DNA from: an uncultured Anaeroplasmataceae bacterium
GTDB taxonomy: Bacteria; Bacillota_I; Bacilli_A; Acholeplasmatales; Anaeroplasmataceae
Reading direction: 5' to 3'
Assembly (NCBI GenBank): GCA_910584005.1
Contig: CAJTXR010000003.1
Location: forward strand, 1-64,000
Length of the DNA: 64,000 bases
In this document: one piece after another, positions 45,223 through 54,316 of the stretch
Position numbering within the stretch: position 1 is the stretch's first letter
Layout: every line of letters begins with the position of its first letter
Notes under the pieces: model-generated
What the model was told of the DNA's origin: nothing
Database searches by the model: none
Seen by the model: only the letters and a program-made list of their open reading frames with translations
Translations under genes and position numbers: made by a program

Positions 45223-45615
45223 TTATTGATTTATTATTTTATCAATTTTTCTAACATATTTTTTGTAATTACACCCTAGAGTAAATATCCAAGAGTCATT
45301 CATAAATATCTTATTCATTTTTTCATTAACTAAATAGAATACAACAAAAGTATCTACATTGTTAAAATAAAACAAATCTTCTTTTTGAAAAACATCATTA
45401 GTTTTCCCTAAAATAATTAATGTTTTCCATTTTGAAAAATTAGAATTATTTGTTTTTTCTTGTAGTTGATTTAATATTTGCTCTATAGATTCTTTTTCAA
45501 TTAGTTCTTCCCAAAAAATCAAATATCTTTTATTAGCTAATAAATAACAACTTAATTCTGATTCAATTTTACATGTTAATGGGAATTCTTTAATTATTTT
45601 TTCTTGGATATTCAT
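45223..45615 (-). CDS. Candidate immunity protein of orphan Rhs cassette 1
   Basis: About 130 residues from the ATG at 45615, with AGAAGG eight bases upstream; an earlier GTG (45624) abuts the site. It starts MNIQEKIIKEFPLTCKIESE and has a mixed alpha/beta pattern with LIILGK and FVVFYLV strands. No family recognised. It follows the orphan toxin stop by 12 bp and ends at a terminator repeat, exactly the place of immunity genes in Rhs loci. The immunity role is inferred from place. Confidence 0.6.
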   Translation of the reverse strand: MNIQEKIIKEFPLTCKIESELSCYLLANKRYLIFWEELIEKESIEQILNQLQEKTNNSNFSKWKTLIILGKTNDVFQKEDLFYFNNVDTFVVFYLVNEKMNKIFMNDSWIFTLGCNYKKYVRKIDKIINQ

Positions 45616-45627
45616 ATTTTGCACCTT

Positions 45628-46395
45628 CTAATTAATTGTAATTAATGGATTGGGATATAATAGAGCTGGCATACTTGGATTAGGTTTAAAACCACCCCAA
45701 TCAAATTTTCTTATAAAATTCACTACTCCTGAAATTCCTGCTCCAATTGCAGATTGCAATAATATCTTTTGACCATATGGCTTAAGAAATACACTCAAGA
45801 ATTTTTGTGGCTTAAACCAACCTGAATTAGTTGGCACCAACTTACCCCCTATATAATTACCAAGCAATGTTGCACCAAAATTAAGTCCGAAATCTAAAAG
45901 AGTTTCCCATCCAACTTCTTCTCCTCTAATAAGAGTTTCAATTGTGTCTACACCAGTTTGAACAAGTGCACTTGCACCTGCAGCAATAAATATTGATGAT
46001 CCACCAGTAGGCATTGCTAGACACAAAGCTAATGCATTAACGCCAGTGCCTAAGGCGGCTCCTGCAACTCCTCGCCATAATTCACTTCCCGTTGCACCTG
46101 CTAGAGCATTTGAGACCAATTGAACTGTTCCACCTATTAATGATGATCCAAGGGTAATTACAATTAATGCTGCAATACCAAAAGAAATTGCAAAATGTCC
46201 ACTAGGGTCTATCTTATTCACAGGGTCATTGTTACAATAAGCATATAAATTCATACCATTAATACTACTCGGGTCTAAATACTCAATAGAATCTGCATTT
46301 AGAAACCTACACCATTCTGGATTGTAATAACGTGAGGTTACTAGATATAGACCGGTTTCTACGGGTTTCTTACGAATACCCACACTAATAACCAT
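45628..46395 (-). CDS. Orphan Rhs C-terminal toxin cassette 1 (5'-truncated rhs fragment)
   Basis: 255 codons, but only residues from about 14 onward (GLYLVTSRYYNPEWCRF) match the Rhs core of the 1790-residue protein at 48534-53906. It continues through IEYLDPSSINGMNLYAYC to DPSGH, after which the sequence is a new toxin region of about 180 residues: Gly/Ala-rich hydrophobic stretches, then GGFKPNPSMPALLYPNP. The first dozen codons are not Rhs, and no ribosome site or promoter is seen, so it is probably silent until recombined onto the main gene. Toxin activity unknown. Confidence 0.7.
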   Translation of the reverse strand: MVISVGIRKKPVETGLYLVTSRYYNPEWCRFLNADSIEYLDPSSINGMNLYAYCNNDPVNKIDPSGHFAISFGIAALIVITLGSSLIGGTVQLVSNALAGATGSELWRGVAGAALGTGVNALALCLAMPTGGSSIFIAAGASALVQTGVDTIETLIRGEEVGWETLLDFGLNFGATLLGNYIGGKLVPTNSGWFKPQKFLSVFLKPYGQKILLQSAIGAGISGVVNFIRKFDWGGFKPNPSMPALLYPNPLITIN

Positions 46396-46550
46396 TGAAC
46401 TCTTCTATTTCTATTTTACTATAAATATAAAAAAGTTTCAATTTGAATTAAATGGAAATGAAATCAATGTATAGTTAATGTGTTGTTTTTTGTTGCAAAA
46501 TCTTCAAAAAATTCGGCAGGATAAGAAAAGTGCAACACTTTTGTATTTTA

Positions 46551-46650
46551 AACAATTGGGAAACCCAATTTTATTCTTGTTCTGCCACAAAAAAAATACC
46601 AACCACAGTAATTTGTAGTTGGTATTAAAATCGTCTAAGGTCCATCTATT
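46551..46650 (-). repeat. Rhs-locus terminator repeat, copy 2
   Basis: Shares both hairpins with copy 1; the main hairpin is at 46626-46595 (AATACCAACTAC with GTGGTTGGTATT on the minus strand). It lies after the fossil junction and before the orphan cassette 1 fragment. Confidence 0.8.
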
Positions 46651-46661
46651 ATATTAAATTA

Positions 46662-46724
46662 TTTTTTCTTGGATATTCATATTTTGCACGTATAATCACC
46701 TTCTAATTAATTGTTATTAATGGA
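46662..46724 (-). pseudogene. Fossil of a toxin/immunity junction
   Basis: Read on the minus strand it preserves the last seven codons of toxin 1 (NPLITIN, stop TAG), the ribosome site with an 11-base difference, and the first eight codons of immunity gene 1 (MNIQEKII), then a TAA supplied by adjoining repeat DNA. It nearly duplicates 45600-45655. It is the remains of a second copy of cassette 1 deleted on both sides. Confidence 0.75.
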
Positions 46725-46945
46725 TTCAGCTTAAATAAATTAAATTTCCTATTTGCAGTCTAGATTGTTCTTTCAAAGAAATACATCTCTTACTATATTG
46801 GTGACTATTATTTGAACTTTTTTGATTGCACTTAATTTACTATTAATACCTATCAAACTTGATATGAATAAATCCATAGACTAGTAGGAGTTACACCATT
46901 ATATGATTCCCTTACTTAGTGTCAAGTTGATAATAATTCTTCTTA

Positions 46946-47293
46946 TTACTTGACTATTCTTTTTATTTTATTTTTTACAATAATAGATACAATACTCCAA
47001 AACTCTTTATCATAATTATAAAAGAATCCTTTTACCCCTCTTTTAGCCTTTTTAATTTCTAACAATTTTTGTGGTTCTTCTATATATGGATCGATATGAT
47101 AATTTTCCATTTTATAAATCAAATTTATATCTAACTCATTAAATTGCGCCCATACATAAATTTTGACCTTAAAATCATCATTATAAAATAAATATGTATC
47201 ACCATAATTATTTTCGAATGAATATGAACATTTATATTCATTTAACAAATAATTAAATGCGTTTACTAAATTTTTGTTCTCCACAAAAATCAT
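46946..47293 (-). CDS. Candidate immunity protein of orphan Rhs cassette 2
   Basis: Up to 115 residues. TAGGAG overlaps the toxin stop; the ATG at 47293 abuts it, whereas a GTG at 47284 has a nine-base spacing and may be the true start. The protein is polar, with aromatic strands (KVKIYVWAQFNELDINLIYKM) and a basic C-terminus. No family recognised. Its place just after the orphan toxin argues for cognate immunity. Confidence 0.6.
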   Translation of the reverse strand: MIFVENKNLVNAFNYLLNEYKCSYSFENNYGDTYLFYNDDFKVKIYVWAQFNELDINLIYKMENYHIDPYIEEPQKLLEIKKAKRGVKGFFYNYDKEFWSIVSIIVKNKIKRIVK

Positions 47294-47296
47294 CTC

Positions 47297-48163
47297 CTAA
47301 AAATCAAAATGATATATCCACTTCCATATATTACGACTTTTCCAAATTCCTAATGCAATTCTTTCTGCAATATAACTTGAACTTCTAATTAAGCGAGTAG
47401 AATCAATTCCAATATCTATAACTTTATAACCACTTCTTAATTTTCCATATAGCCATGCAATATTTGATGCCTTTCCGCCAATTTCGGCTAATACCTTTCC
47501 ACCTTTGCCCAATCTAGAAAGTTTATCATATGCTTGAAAACCATCATATAAATTATCCGTTGCATTCACAAATTGTGAAACCGTCTTAACACGAGTCATT
47601 GTTTCTCCCACAACAGTTACTTTGCAAAAATCAGAAATATCATCTGCTACATCAGCAAGTTTAACAACTTGTCCACCACTACCAGTAACAAATGGAATAG
47701 CTGCAAATGCGATATCTGCTCCTAGAGCAACCCAATTTTTCCAATCTTTGTATCCATCATTAACGCATAGGTTATAAATATCCCACCCAATAAATAATAT
47801 GTCAAATACGGTATCCCAAAAATGTCCTGTTGGGTCATACTTGTTTATAGGGTCATTGTTACAATAAGCATATAGATTCATACCATTAATACTACTAGGA
47901 TCTAAATACTCAATAGAGTCAGGAGATATAAATCTACACCATTCAGGATTGTAGTATCTTGTGGTTACTAGATATAGACCGGTTTCTATATCATAGTAAT
48001 ACCCTTTATATCTAAACGGATTATATACCCCTATCGTAGAAGCTAAACTACCTGTTATTGATATAATCTCCCCATAGGCACTATATTTATATTTTACCAC
48101 AAGATTCCCACTATCGTCTATAATTCCTAAGATGTTTTTTCTGTTACAAAAAATACCAACCAC
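47297..48163 (-). CDS. Orphan Rhs C-terminal toxin cassette 2
   Basis: 288 codons. From residue 11 (ILGIIDDSGNLVVKYKYSAY) it matches the main Rhs core closely for about 110 residues to DPTGH. A distinct toxin region of about 170 residues follows (WDTVFDILFIGWDIYNLC, later IDIGIDSTRLIRSSS). The first ten codons (VVGIFCNRKN) are simply translated terminator repeat, so the ORF start is artificial and no ribosome site precedes it. It is a displaced, probably silent toxin tip that could be swapped into the main gene by recombination in the core. Toxin activity unknown. Confidence 0.72.
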   Translation of the reverse strand: MVGIFCNRKNILGIIDDSGNLVVKYKYSAYGEIISITGSLASTIGVYNPFRYKGYYYDIETGLYLVTTRYYNPEWCRFISPDSIEYLDPSSINGMNLYAYCNNDPINKYDPTGHFWDTVFDILFIGWDIYNLCVNDGYKDWKNWVALGADIAFAAIPFVTGSGGQVVKLADVADDISDFCKVTVVGETMTRVKTVSQFVNATDNLYDGFQAYDKLSRLGKGGKVLAEIGGKASNIAWLYGKLRSGYKVIDIGIDSTRLIRSSSYIAERIALGIWKSRNIWKWIYHFDF

Positions 48164-48221
48164 AATTTATTTTGTAGTTGGTATTAAAATTCGTCTAAAG
48201 TCCATTTGTTGTATTAAATTA
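48138..48221 (-). repeat. Rhs-locus terminator repeat, copy 3
   Basis: The main hairpin is at 48184-48151. The second hairpin of copies 1 and 2 is missing: the repeat is joined directly to Rhs core DNA. It terminates the main rhs-immunity transcript. Confidence 0.8.
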
Positions 48222-48252
48222 CATTATTACTACTTTTAAATTATATTATTTA

Positions 48253-48534
48253 TTAAGAATCGAAAATTTTAATTAACCACAGTGGGCATTCTGAAAATCC
48301 ATATTTATCTAAATTTGGCAATTGAATATTGAATACTTTCTTTGCAAAATCGTATTTTGAATTTTTATCAATCAAAGAGTCGATAGGAATATATTTTTTC
48401 TTGTCTTGGTCTACATATGCATAAGATACTTCTCCTCTATCCCACATGATAACTATATACCCTTCCTCCGATTTATAAATATCAACCTTATTACCAAAAT
48501 TTTTTTTATCAAAATATGATTTTATTAATTGCAT
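48253..48534 (-). CDS. Candidate immunity protein of the main Rhs toxin
   Basis: 93 residues from the ATG at 48534, which shares a base with the rhs stop (TAATG) and has AAGGAGG seven bases upstream; a longer frame to 48576 lies inside rhs and is rejected. The protein has alternating strands (DIYKSEEGYIVIMWDRGEVSYAYV) and ends in LWLIKIFDS. No family recognised. Direct translational coupling to the toxin gene is the classic arrangement of a cognate immunity protein. Confidence 0.7.
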   Translation of the reverse strand: MQLIKSYFDKKNFGNKVDIYKSEEGYIVIMWDRGEVSYAYVDQDKKKYIPIDSLIDKNSKYDFAKKVFNIQLPNLDKYGFSECPLWLIKIFDS

Positions 48535-51500
48535 TAAAACAGCCTCCTTATTAACTCTGACAAATCTGTTGTCCACTGATAACCCAATTCTAATAAATAA
48601 TTTATCTCAGCGTATAACGTTGAATCTGGACCAATTGTTCTATTAGGAAAAACTGCAAAATTTGCCCCCAATTTGGCACAATCATCTAAAAATTTAGAGT
48701 TTATTGTCCAACGCTGGATAGCAGTCATAGATTCATAATCAGCAGGTGAAATCTGATAAAATCCAAAACCAAACTCTCCCGCCATAGCCACATATCCAAA
48801 ATGTCCTAAAGCAATTGTATCTTTTATAGCGAAGATATGCCCGCCTAGAAAAGAAAGTCCTTTAATACCTGTTAATGCCGATACAAAATGACCAACTCCC
48901 GCTCCTAAAGCACCGCCGGCAAATCCTCCGCCAACAATTCCAAGCATTGTCCAACCAGCAAGTTCCCAGCCTTCGGCTCCACTTTTTTTGGCAATATCAT
49001 ATGCTACAACGCCACCTGCAGTTGCACCCACAACTGCACCTATAATTAAACCTAATACCGTTAATGAAATTGCAAAATGTCCACTAGGGTCAATTTTGTT
49101 CACTGGATCGTTGTTACAATAAGCAAATAGATTCATTCCATTAATATTACTTGGGTCTAAATACTCAATAGAATCAGGGCTGATAAACCTGCACCATAAA
49201 GGGTTATAATATCTACTATTACAATAATACATATCACTTTCTATATCATAGTAATACCCTTTATATCTAAACGGATTATATACCCCTATCGTAGAAGCTA
49301 AACTACCTGTTATTGATATAATCTCCCCATAGGCACTATATTCATATTTTACCACAAGATTACCACTACTGTCTATAATCCCTAAGATATTCTGTAACCA
49401 ATCTCTTATATAGAAATACTTAGTATCATTATTGTATATAAATCCATAAACTTGGTTATGTTCATCATATAAATAATCTATTCTATATCCAGGAGCCAAT
49501 TCTGTAATTAATTGATCATTATCATAAAAATACCGATAAACAAATCCATTAACTACCTTTCCTGTTCTTAACCCTTGTTCATTGTAGCTATAGGTTGTCA
49601 TTGCTCCATTAGAATGTGTAATCTTAACTAATTTTCTTCCTTCCCATTCATATGTGTTTCCATTATAGCTAACTGGATATAATGAATTTGTACCATAGGT
49701 TATTTCTTTCCCATCAACACTGTTTAATCTTCCAATCGAATCATACCTAAATACTTTTTGACCAGCCTTAGTTATATTTCCATTACTATCATAATCATAT
49801 ATTGTTGAATTATCTCTTCTTAAATTCCCTCTATCATTATATTCATACGAATGTGATCCAAAGATTGTATCTTCAATCCATGTGATGTTTCCAACTGAAT
49901 CTGGATTATATTTTCTTTCTACTACCCTATTTCCATAGGTTATGGTTTCTTTATCTATAAATCCGGTAATATGACTTGTAGATATATTCCCCTTCTTATA
50001 TTGATACTTATGTGTAAGTATATTGGTTCTATCTAAGTTGATTTCTGTTTTTTGAAGCATTCCTAGCTCATCATAAATTGATAATTTTGTGGTTTCTTTA
50101 ACGGCATTAGAAATTGTATCTAGTTCTTCTTTTTCACTATATTTATCCTGTGTAACTAACATTTCAATTTGACCAAAAAGTGAATGACTTGTTTCGTATT
50201 CCACAATGTTATCTTTAATGATTTCAGTTTCAAAACATCTTCCTACAGATAAATAAAACATGTCATAGTTTTCAGCGATTTCTTGTTCGATAGAATATGT
50301 AGCACCATTTAAATATGCTTCTACAAAAACATAAGTTCCCTCTGATGTAAATCGATCTTTAAACGATAAACCAACGGTATGCCACTGCCGGCTTGAAAAA
50401 TATAAATTGGTTTTTGTAGATACTCCATCAATTTCTATATAGATGTATTTATCTTGACCACGATATAATCCTATCCTTTGTTCTCCTACATCTTTTATTT
50501 CAAAGAAATACTGCTTCTCTCTATCTTCTTTTATAAATACTCTCATTAAAATTGTGCCTGCATCTGCTGTATCTAAATCATATTCTAATTGATATCCATC
50601 TGCCACATAGGCATATCTTTTACTTTGGGGATTATATTGAAAGGTTCGGTCCTTATCGGTTGGACTTACTCTTCTCACTTCATATCCAATAGGGCTAATC
50701 CCGGTTAGTGATTTTAAATTGTTTTGTAAGGGATAGATTTTATAGTTTTTCATGGTATCTGTAATTGGATAAGTCGTTGTGTTACTATAATCAACTCCAT
50801 CTGAGTCTAGTTGGGTTGAATAGAATAAATAATCCTTTGATAATTGATAAATTCTTTTCATCTCTGTTCTTGAGATATGCGTTCTACACCCAATCATCAA
50901 GGCTGTAATTCTACAGTTTAATTCCATATTGCCTGTTGTTCCATTGAACCGATACCCAATATGATAGATTCCTCCTTCTATTGTTACAAGGTGATTGATA
51001 CAATCTTTTTTTATTTCTTCATTTAAATATAGTTCATATATGAACTGTTTTGCATACCCTTGTCCATCATCACGAGAAATAAAATTGAGTCCAAAAAAGT
51101 TCCATTCATTTAGTTTAATTTTAGATTCTATTGAATCAACAAACATACTACCATTGGTTGTCTTAAACTCTATTGTTACTTTATTATTTGTATCAATATA
51201 TACTCCTATATAACAGGAACCTGATTGGGTATAAAATAAATATCTACGAGTAGTTGATGATTCTATTGGATAAAACCATAAGGCAATACTTCCATTATTA
51301 TCATATATTGTGCTTTTAGGAGGAGTATAACAAATCGGATTTGAGTTTCCACATAAAATACAAGGGACCATGCCTGCTCTTGTATAGGAAACTAAAGTTT
51401 CCTTACCTGTTTTATAATTATATGGCTTACAAGAATATTGTCCGTTTTTTAACTCGGCATTTTTATTAAATATCGTTCCTAACATATTTGTTTTGCCTTG

Positions 51501-53906
51501 TAAATAGCCTATGAAATTTTCAGGACTAAATCCTTTAGAATTAGATATAGGACAAAAGGATTCAATAAGCATATTAGAATCTAGGGTTCTTTTCTTTTGA
51601 ATGATTTCACCTAATGAATTATATTGGTAGTTTAGAATAGCGTCATTTGTTGTTACTTTTATAATCTGATCCTCTTGATTGTATGCATACTCTTTTACTA
51701 AGTTTCCTTCACAATCTTTAACCTGAATTACTCGATTGTATTGATCATACTCATATTGGTATTTTAAAATTCCGTTCAATTTAATTTCTTTAATATTATA
51801 TTTAGAATCATAAATAAATTGTACTGTGTCTTCAGAATCCCCATAGGTTTGACTTTGAATCAACCCTGTTTTCAAATCATACACATAACTAACTATCGTT
51901 ATACCATTCATTTTTACCTTATTAATATTTCTAAATGAATCATAATCAAATTGATAAAGAGTGCCATTAGGAAGCGTAATTGTTTCTAAGTTATTCTTTG
52001 AATCATAGGTATAATTTACTTCATCTTGATTATTAAATATTATCTTTGTTAGATTATCAAAGGCATTATAGCTATACTCTGTCACTATAGATAGGGCATC
52101 TGTAATCTTTTTTATTTTTCCAAATGGATCATATTCATACCTTGTCGTACTTCCTAATTCATTTGTTTGAGTGAGTAGTTTTCTTCCCCTACTATCATAT
52201 GTGTTTGATGTTTCTATTTTCTTTGTTCCACTTGCATTCTTGAAAATTTTTTTGGTCATATTGTTGTTTTCATCATAGGTTTGTTCTAATGTTCCACCAT
52301 ATGCTGTAAAGGCTTCGGTCATATTTCCTTTTTTATCATATATATAATGGCATAATGAGGAATCTTTTCCAATACTATAATCAGGTAATCCACTGGAATT
52401 ATACCCGACAAAATTGGAGCTGTTATGAAACTTAACCTCAGTTCGATTTCCATTACTATCGTATTGAAATGATGTTCCATAATGCTTTTTTATGATTTGT
52501 ATGCCACCAAGAACAATAGATGCATTTCCGGTTAATGTGATTGTAAGTGTTACTTTATAAAACCCTTTTAAAGAGTTTATTCCTAATGTCAACAACTCAA
52601 AACAATCATCGGGACTCTTCTTTTTAAACCAGCCTATATCGTATCCATCAGCTGATAATTTCACCTCTACTCGTGAATTAATGCTATAGGGCGTGATTTG
52701 TTTTCCCCAAAGGACAGCCGTTATGGAATCATTTCCTAACCCTTGAATATAACAGGAATAACTTAAGTTCCCTGTCCCTGATACTAAATAGGCATCTTCT
52801 ATTATCCCTGAATAAAGTGGGTCTACTTCAGCTTTTTCTGGTGTGCTTATTCCACTTGTTTTACTAAACTGAAGAATGCTTGGAGTTTTACTTTCTTCTT
52901 TGTTTTTTACAGAAATGGGGGAGCTTCTGCTTATCAATTGTTTTGTTTTAGGATCGTATTTGGTTTGAACTACATTTCCTTCTTCATCTAGCTCAAATAA
53001 TGGAAAATGATTCTCATCAAAATAAATATATATTTTCTTTCCATCTTCATCCGTAACTGTCGTTCTTCTTTCTTCATAAAAAATTGTTGTTTCTCTGGCG
53101 TTATCTATACTGTTATTCACTACTTCTACAATTTTTGTTACTTGTTGATTCGTAAATGTATATATTGCATAATCCTTTAAGATTTCATCTGCGATTCTTA
53201 TTTCATTTGCTCTATACTGGATGCTTAATTCTTTTACTTTAGATCCTTCTTTATAATATCTGATTGCCGTAAGTTCTTGGTTCGTATTATATTCTATATT
53301 AACCCTATATAATATAGCTCCATCTTGTTTATATGTTACTTCTGTTTTTAATTGGTTTTCTCCTTTAAATTCTAGCTCTGCTCCTTTGCCATTTTCCATT
53401 TCTGTTTCTGATATATGAATCCAATGTCCATTTTGGTATTGAATCATCGTTGGATAAAACGTATAAGTTTCATCAAAATACAGCGAATTGCCTTGTTGAT
53501 CGATGATTTGATAGTTTTCATATTCTCCATCCCCAATATCAACGGTATCTTTTTTTAATGTACATCGATTTTCAATACAATAGTAGCTCCCATCTTTTTG
53601 TTTCTCATAGGTGCTTGTGCTTCCGTCTGCTTCTATCACATCGATTTGATTGTTGTTGGTTTCTATTATATTTTGGTATAAGCTTAGTTTAAAACCTTTC
53701 CCAAAATTTCCTCGTTTTTCTTTATCTTGGTGGTTCCATACTAAATTTATTCCCATCGAATTTGGCCCTTGGGTCGTAATTAGCGGTATCACTAGGTGTA
53801 GATTCGCATTTTCCTTATTCAAATTTATATATGCACTTGCAACATTGCCAATCGTATTTTGAATTTGCTTTGTATAACTTCTTAATCCTTCATTTGCCAT
53901 TTTCAT
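48534..53906 (-). CDS. Full-length Rhs/YD-repeat polymorphic toxin
   Basis: 1790 residues. Residues 1-340 form the N-terminal YD/wall-like region; YD repeats such as YEYDPFGKIKKITDA fill about 480-790 and 1290-1480. Two LamG-like jelly-roll segments interrupt them (GSIALWFYPIESSTTR near 880; GTILMRVFIKEDREK near 1120). The core ends in NPFRYKGYYYDIE, CRFISPDSIEYLDPS and DPSGHF. The final 180 residues are the toxin: a Gly-rich double hydrophobic hairpin, then GYVAMAGEFGFGFYQISPADYES. No signal peptide, PAAR or VgrG-linked domain is present. An overlapping holin-like gene precedes it and an immunity gene follows. Toxin activity unknown. Confidence 0.88.
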   Translation of the reverse strand: MKMANEGLRSYTKQIQNTIGNVASAYINLNKENANLHLVIPLITTQGPNSMGINLVWNHQDKEKRGNFGKGFKLSLYQNIIETNNNQIDVIEADGSTSTYEKQKDGSYYCIENRCTLKKDTVDIGDGEYENYQIIDQQGNSLYFDETYTFYPTMIQYQNGHWIHISETEMENGKGAELEFKGENQLKTEVTYKQDGAILYRVNIEYNTNQELTAIRYYKEGSKVKELSIQYRANEIRIADEILKDYAIYTFTNQQVTKIVEVVNNSIDNARETTIFYEERRTTVTDEDGKKIYIYFDENHFPLFELDEEGNVVQTKYDPKTKQLISRSSPISVKNKEESKTPSILQFSKTSGISTPEKAEVDPLYSGIIEDAYLVSGTGNLSYSCYIQGLGNDSITAVLWGKQITPYSINSRVEVKLSADGYDIGWFKKKSPDDCFELLTLGINSLKGFYKVTLTITLTGNASIVLGGIQIIKKHYGTSFQYDSNGNRTEVKFHNSSNFVGYNSSGLPDYSIGKDSSLCHYIYDKKGNMTEAFTAYGGTLEQTYDENNNMTKKIFKNASGTKKIETSNTYDSRGRKLLTQTNELGSTTRYEYDPFGKIKKITDALSIVTEYSYNAFDNLTKIIFNNQDEVNYTYDSKNNLETITLPNGTLYQFDYDSFRNINKVKMNGITIVSYVYDLKTGLIQSQTYGDSEDTVQFIYDSKYNIKEIKLNGILKYQYEYDQYNRVIQVKDCEGNLVKEYAYNQEDQIIKVTTNDAILNYQYNSLGEIIQKKRTLDSNMLIESFCPISNSKGFSPENFIGYLQGKTNMLGTIFNKNAELKNGQYSCKPYNYKTGKETLVSYTRAGMVPCILCGNSNPICYTPPKSTIYDNNGSIALWFYPIESSTTRRYLFYTQSGSCYIGVYIDTNNKVTIEFKTTNGSMFVDSIESKIKLNEWNFFGLNFISRDDGQGYAKQFIYELYLNEEIKKDCINHLVTIEGGIYHIGYRFNGTTGNMELNCRITALMIGCRTHISRTEMKRIYQLSKDYLFYSTQLDSDGVDYSNTTTYPITDTMKNYKIYPLQNNLKSLTGISPIGYEVRRVSPTDKDRTFQYNPQSKRYAYVADGYQLEYDLDTADAGTILMRVFIKEDREKQYFFEIKDVGEQRIGLYRGQDKYIYIEIDGVSTKTNLYFSSRQWHTVGLSFKDRFTSEGTYVFVEAYLNGATYSIEQEIAENYDMFYLSVGRCFETEIIKDNIVEYETSHSLFGQIEMLVTQDKYSEKEELDTISNAVKETTKLSIYDELGMLQKTEINLDRTNILTHKYQYKKGNISTSHITGFIDKETITYGNRVVERKYNPDSVGNITWIEDTIFGSHSYEYNDRGNLRRDNSTIYDYDSNGNITKAGQKVFRYDSIGRLNSVDGKEITYGTNSLYPVSYNGNTYEWEGRKLVKITHSNGAMTTYSYNEQGLRTGKVVNGFVYRYFYDNDQLITELAPGYRIDYLYDEHNQVYGFIYNNDTKYFYIRDWLQNILGIIDSSGNLVVKYEYSAYGEIISITGSLASTIGVYNPFRYKGYYYDIESDMYYCNSRYYNPLWCRFISPDSIEYLDPSNINGMNLFAYCNNDPVNKIDPSGHFAISLTVLGLIIGAVVGATAGGVVAYDIAKKSGAEGWELAGWTMLGIVGGGFAGGALGAGVGHFVSALTGIKGLSFLGGHIFAIKDTIALGHFGYVAMAGEFGFGFYQISPADYESMTAIQRWTINSKFLDDCAKLGANFAVFPNRTIGPDSTLYAEINYLLELGYQWTTDLSELIRRLF

Positions 53907-54195
53907 TTTTCTCCTTTTTGTTTATGTTTTTTATCATTTGTTTGATTATTTCGTTTCCTCCTGTCGATGCTAACCCACTTACTATCCCTACGGCGATTGC
54001 CATAAATGGATTTGTAGTTCCCAATAATGTTTCAGGACTAACATAATAAATCATGAGCCCAAGTGCTCCTCCTATGCTTCCTACTAATATAGGAATGTAC
54101 TTATATCTTTTTTTCTTTCTTAAAATTAACAGTTTAATTACTTCTCCTATTAAATAACAAAGAATCGTTATGATAGGGATACTCATATATTCCAT
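53890..54195 (-). CDS. Holin-like membrane protein preceding rhs
   Basis: About 101 residues from the ATG at 54195, with AAGGAG nine bases upstream; an ATG at 54204 abuts the site. Three hydrophobic segments (IPIITILCYLIGEVIKLLIL, the IGGALGLMIYYV region, and FMAIAVGIVSGLASTG) and a Lys-rich tail fit small phage holins of the Hol44/A118-like type, including the GLASTGGNE motif. The last 17 bases overlap the start of rhs, so the two proteins are made together. A holin could release or export the leaderless Rhs protein; this is inference. Confidence 0.7.
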   Translation of the reverse strand: MEYMSIPIITILCYLIGEVIKLLILRKKKRYKYIPILVGSIGGALGLMIYYVSPETLLGTTNPFMAIAVGIVSGLASTGGNEIIKQMIKNINKKEKNENGK

Positions 54196-54238
54196 TTTTT
54201 TCATCTCCTTATTTTATCTAAGATCTTAAATTCAAATT

Positions 54239-54255
54239 ATTAGGTGCGACCTAAT
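54239..54255. promoter_or_regulatory. Perfect palindrome upstream of the holin-rhs operon
   Basis: ATTAGGT-gcg-ACCTAAT in the leader between the preceding terminator and the holin ribosome site; a likely operator or small hairpin. A TATAAA-like -10 lies just upstream near 54270. Confidence 0.5.
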
Positions 54256-54316
54256 TCATACTCATTTTATAATGAAAATAAGAAATAGACACTTGAAAAT
54301 CTAAATTGACAAAAAA

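Larger units (their letters stand above)
46396..46945 (-). other. 550-bp gene-free stretch with cassette remnants
   Basis: It holds a hairpin AAAAGTG/CACTTTT at 46526-46542, terminator repeat copy 2 (46551-46650) and a fossil toxin/immunity junction (46662-46724). From 46741 to 46945 I see no ORF or recognised element; it may be decayed cassette DNA. Confidence 0.6.

Noticed and set aside
48534..53906. T6SS-delivered Rhs
   Set aside because: No PAAR, VgrG, Hcp or adaptor gene is nearby and the cell type appears to be Gram-positive.
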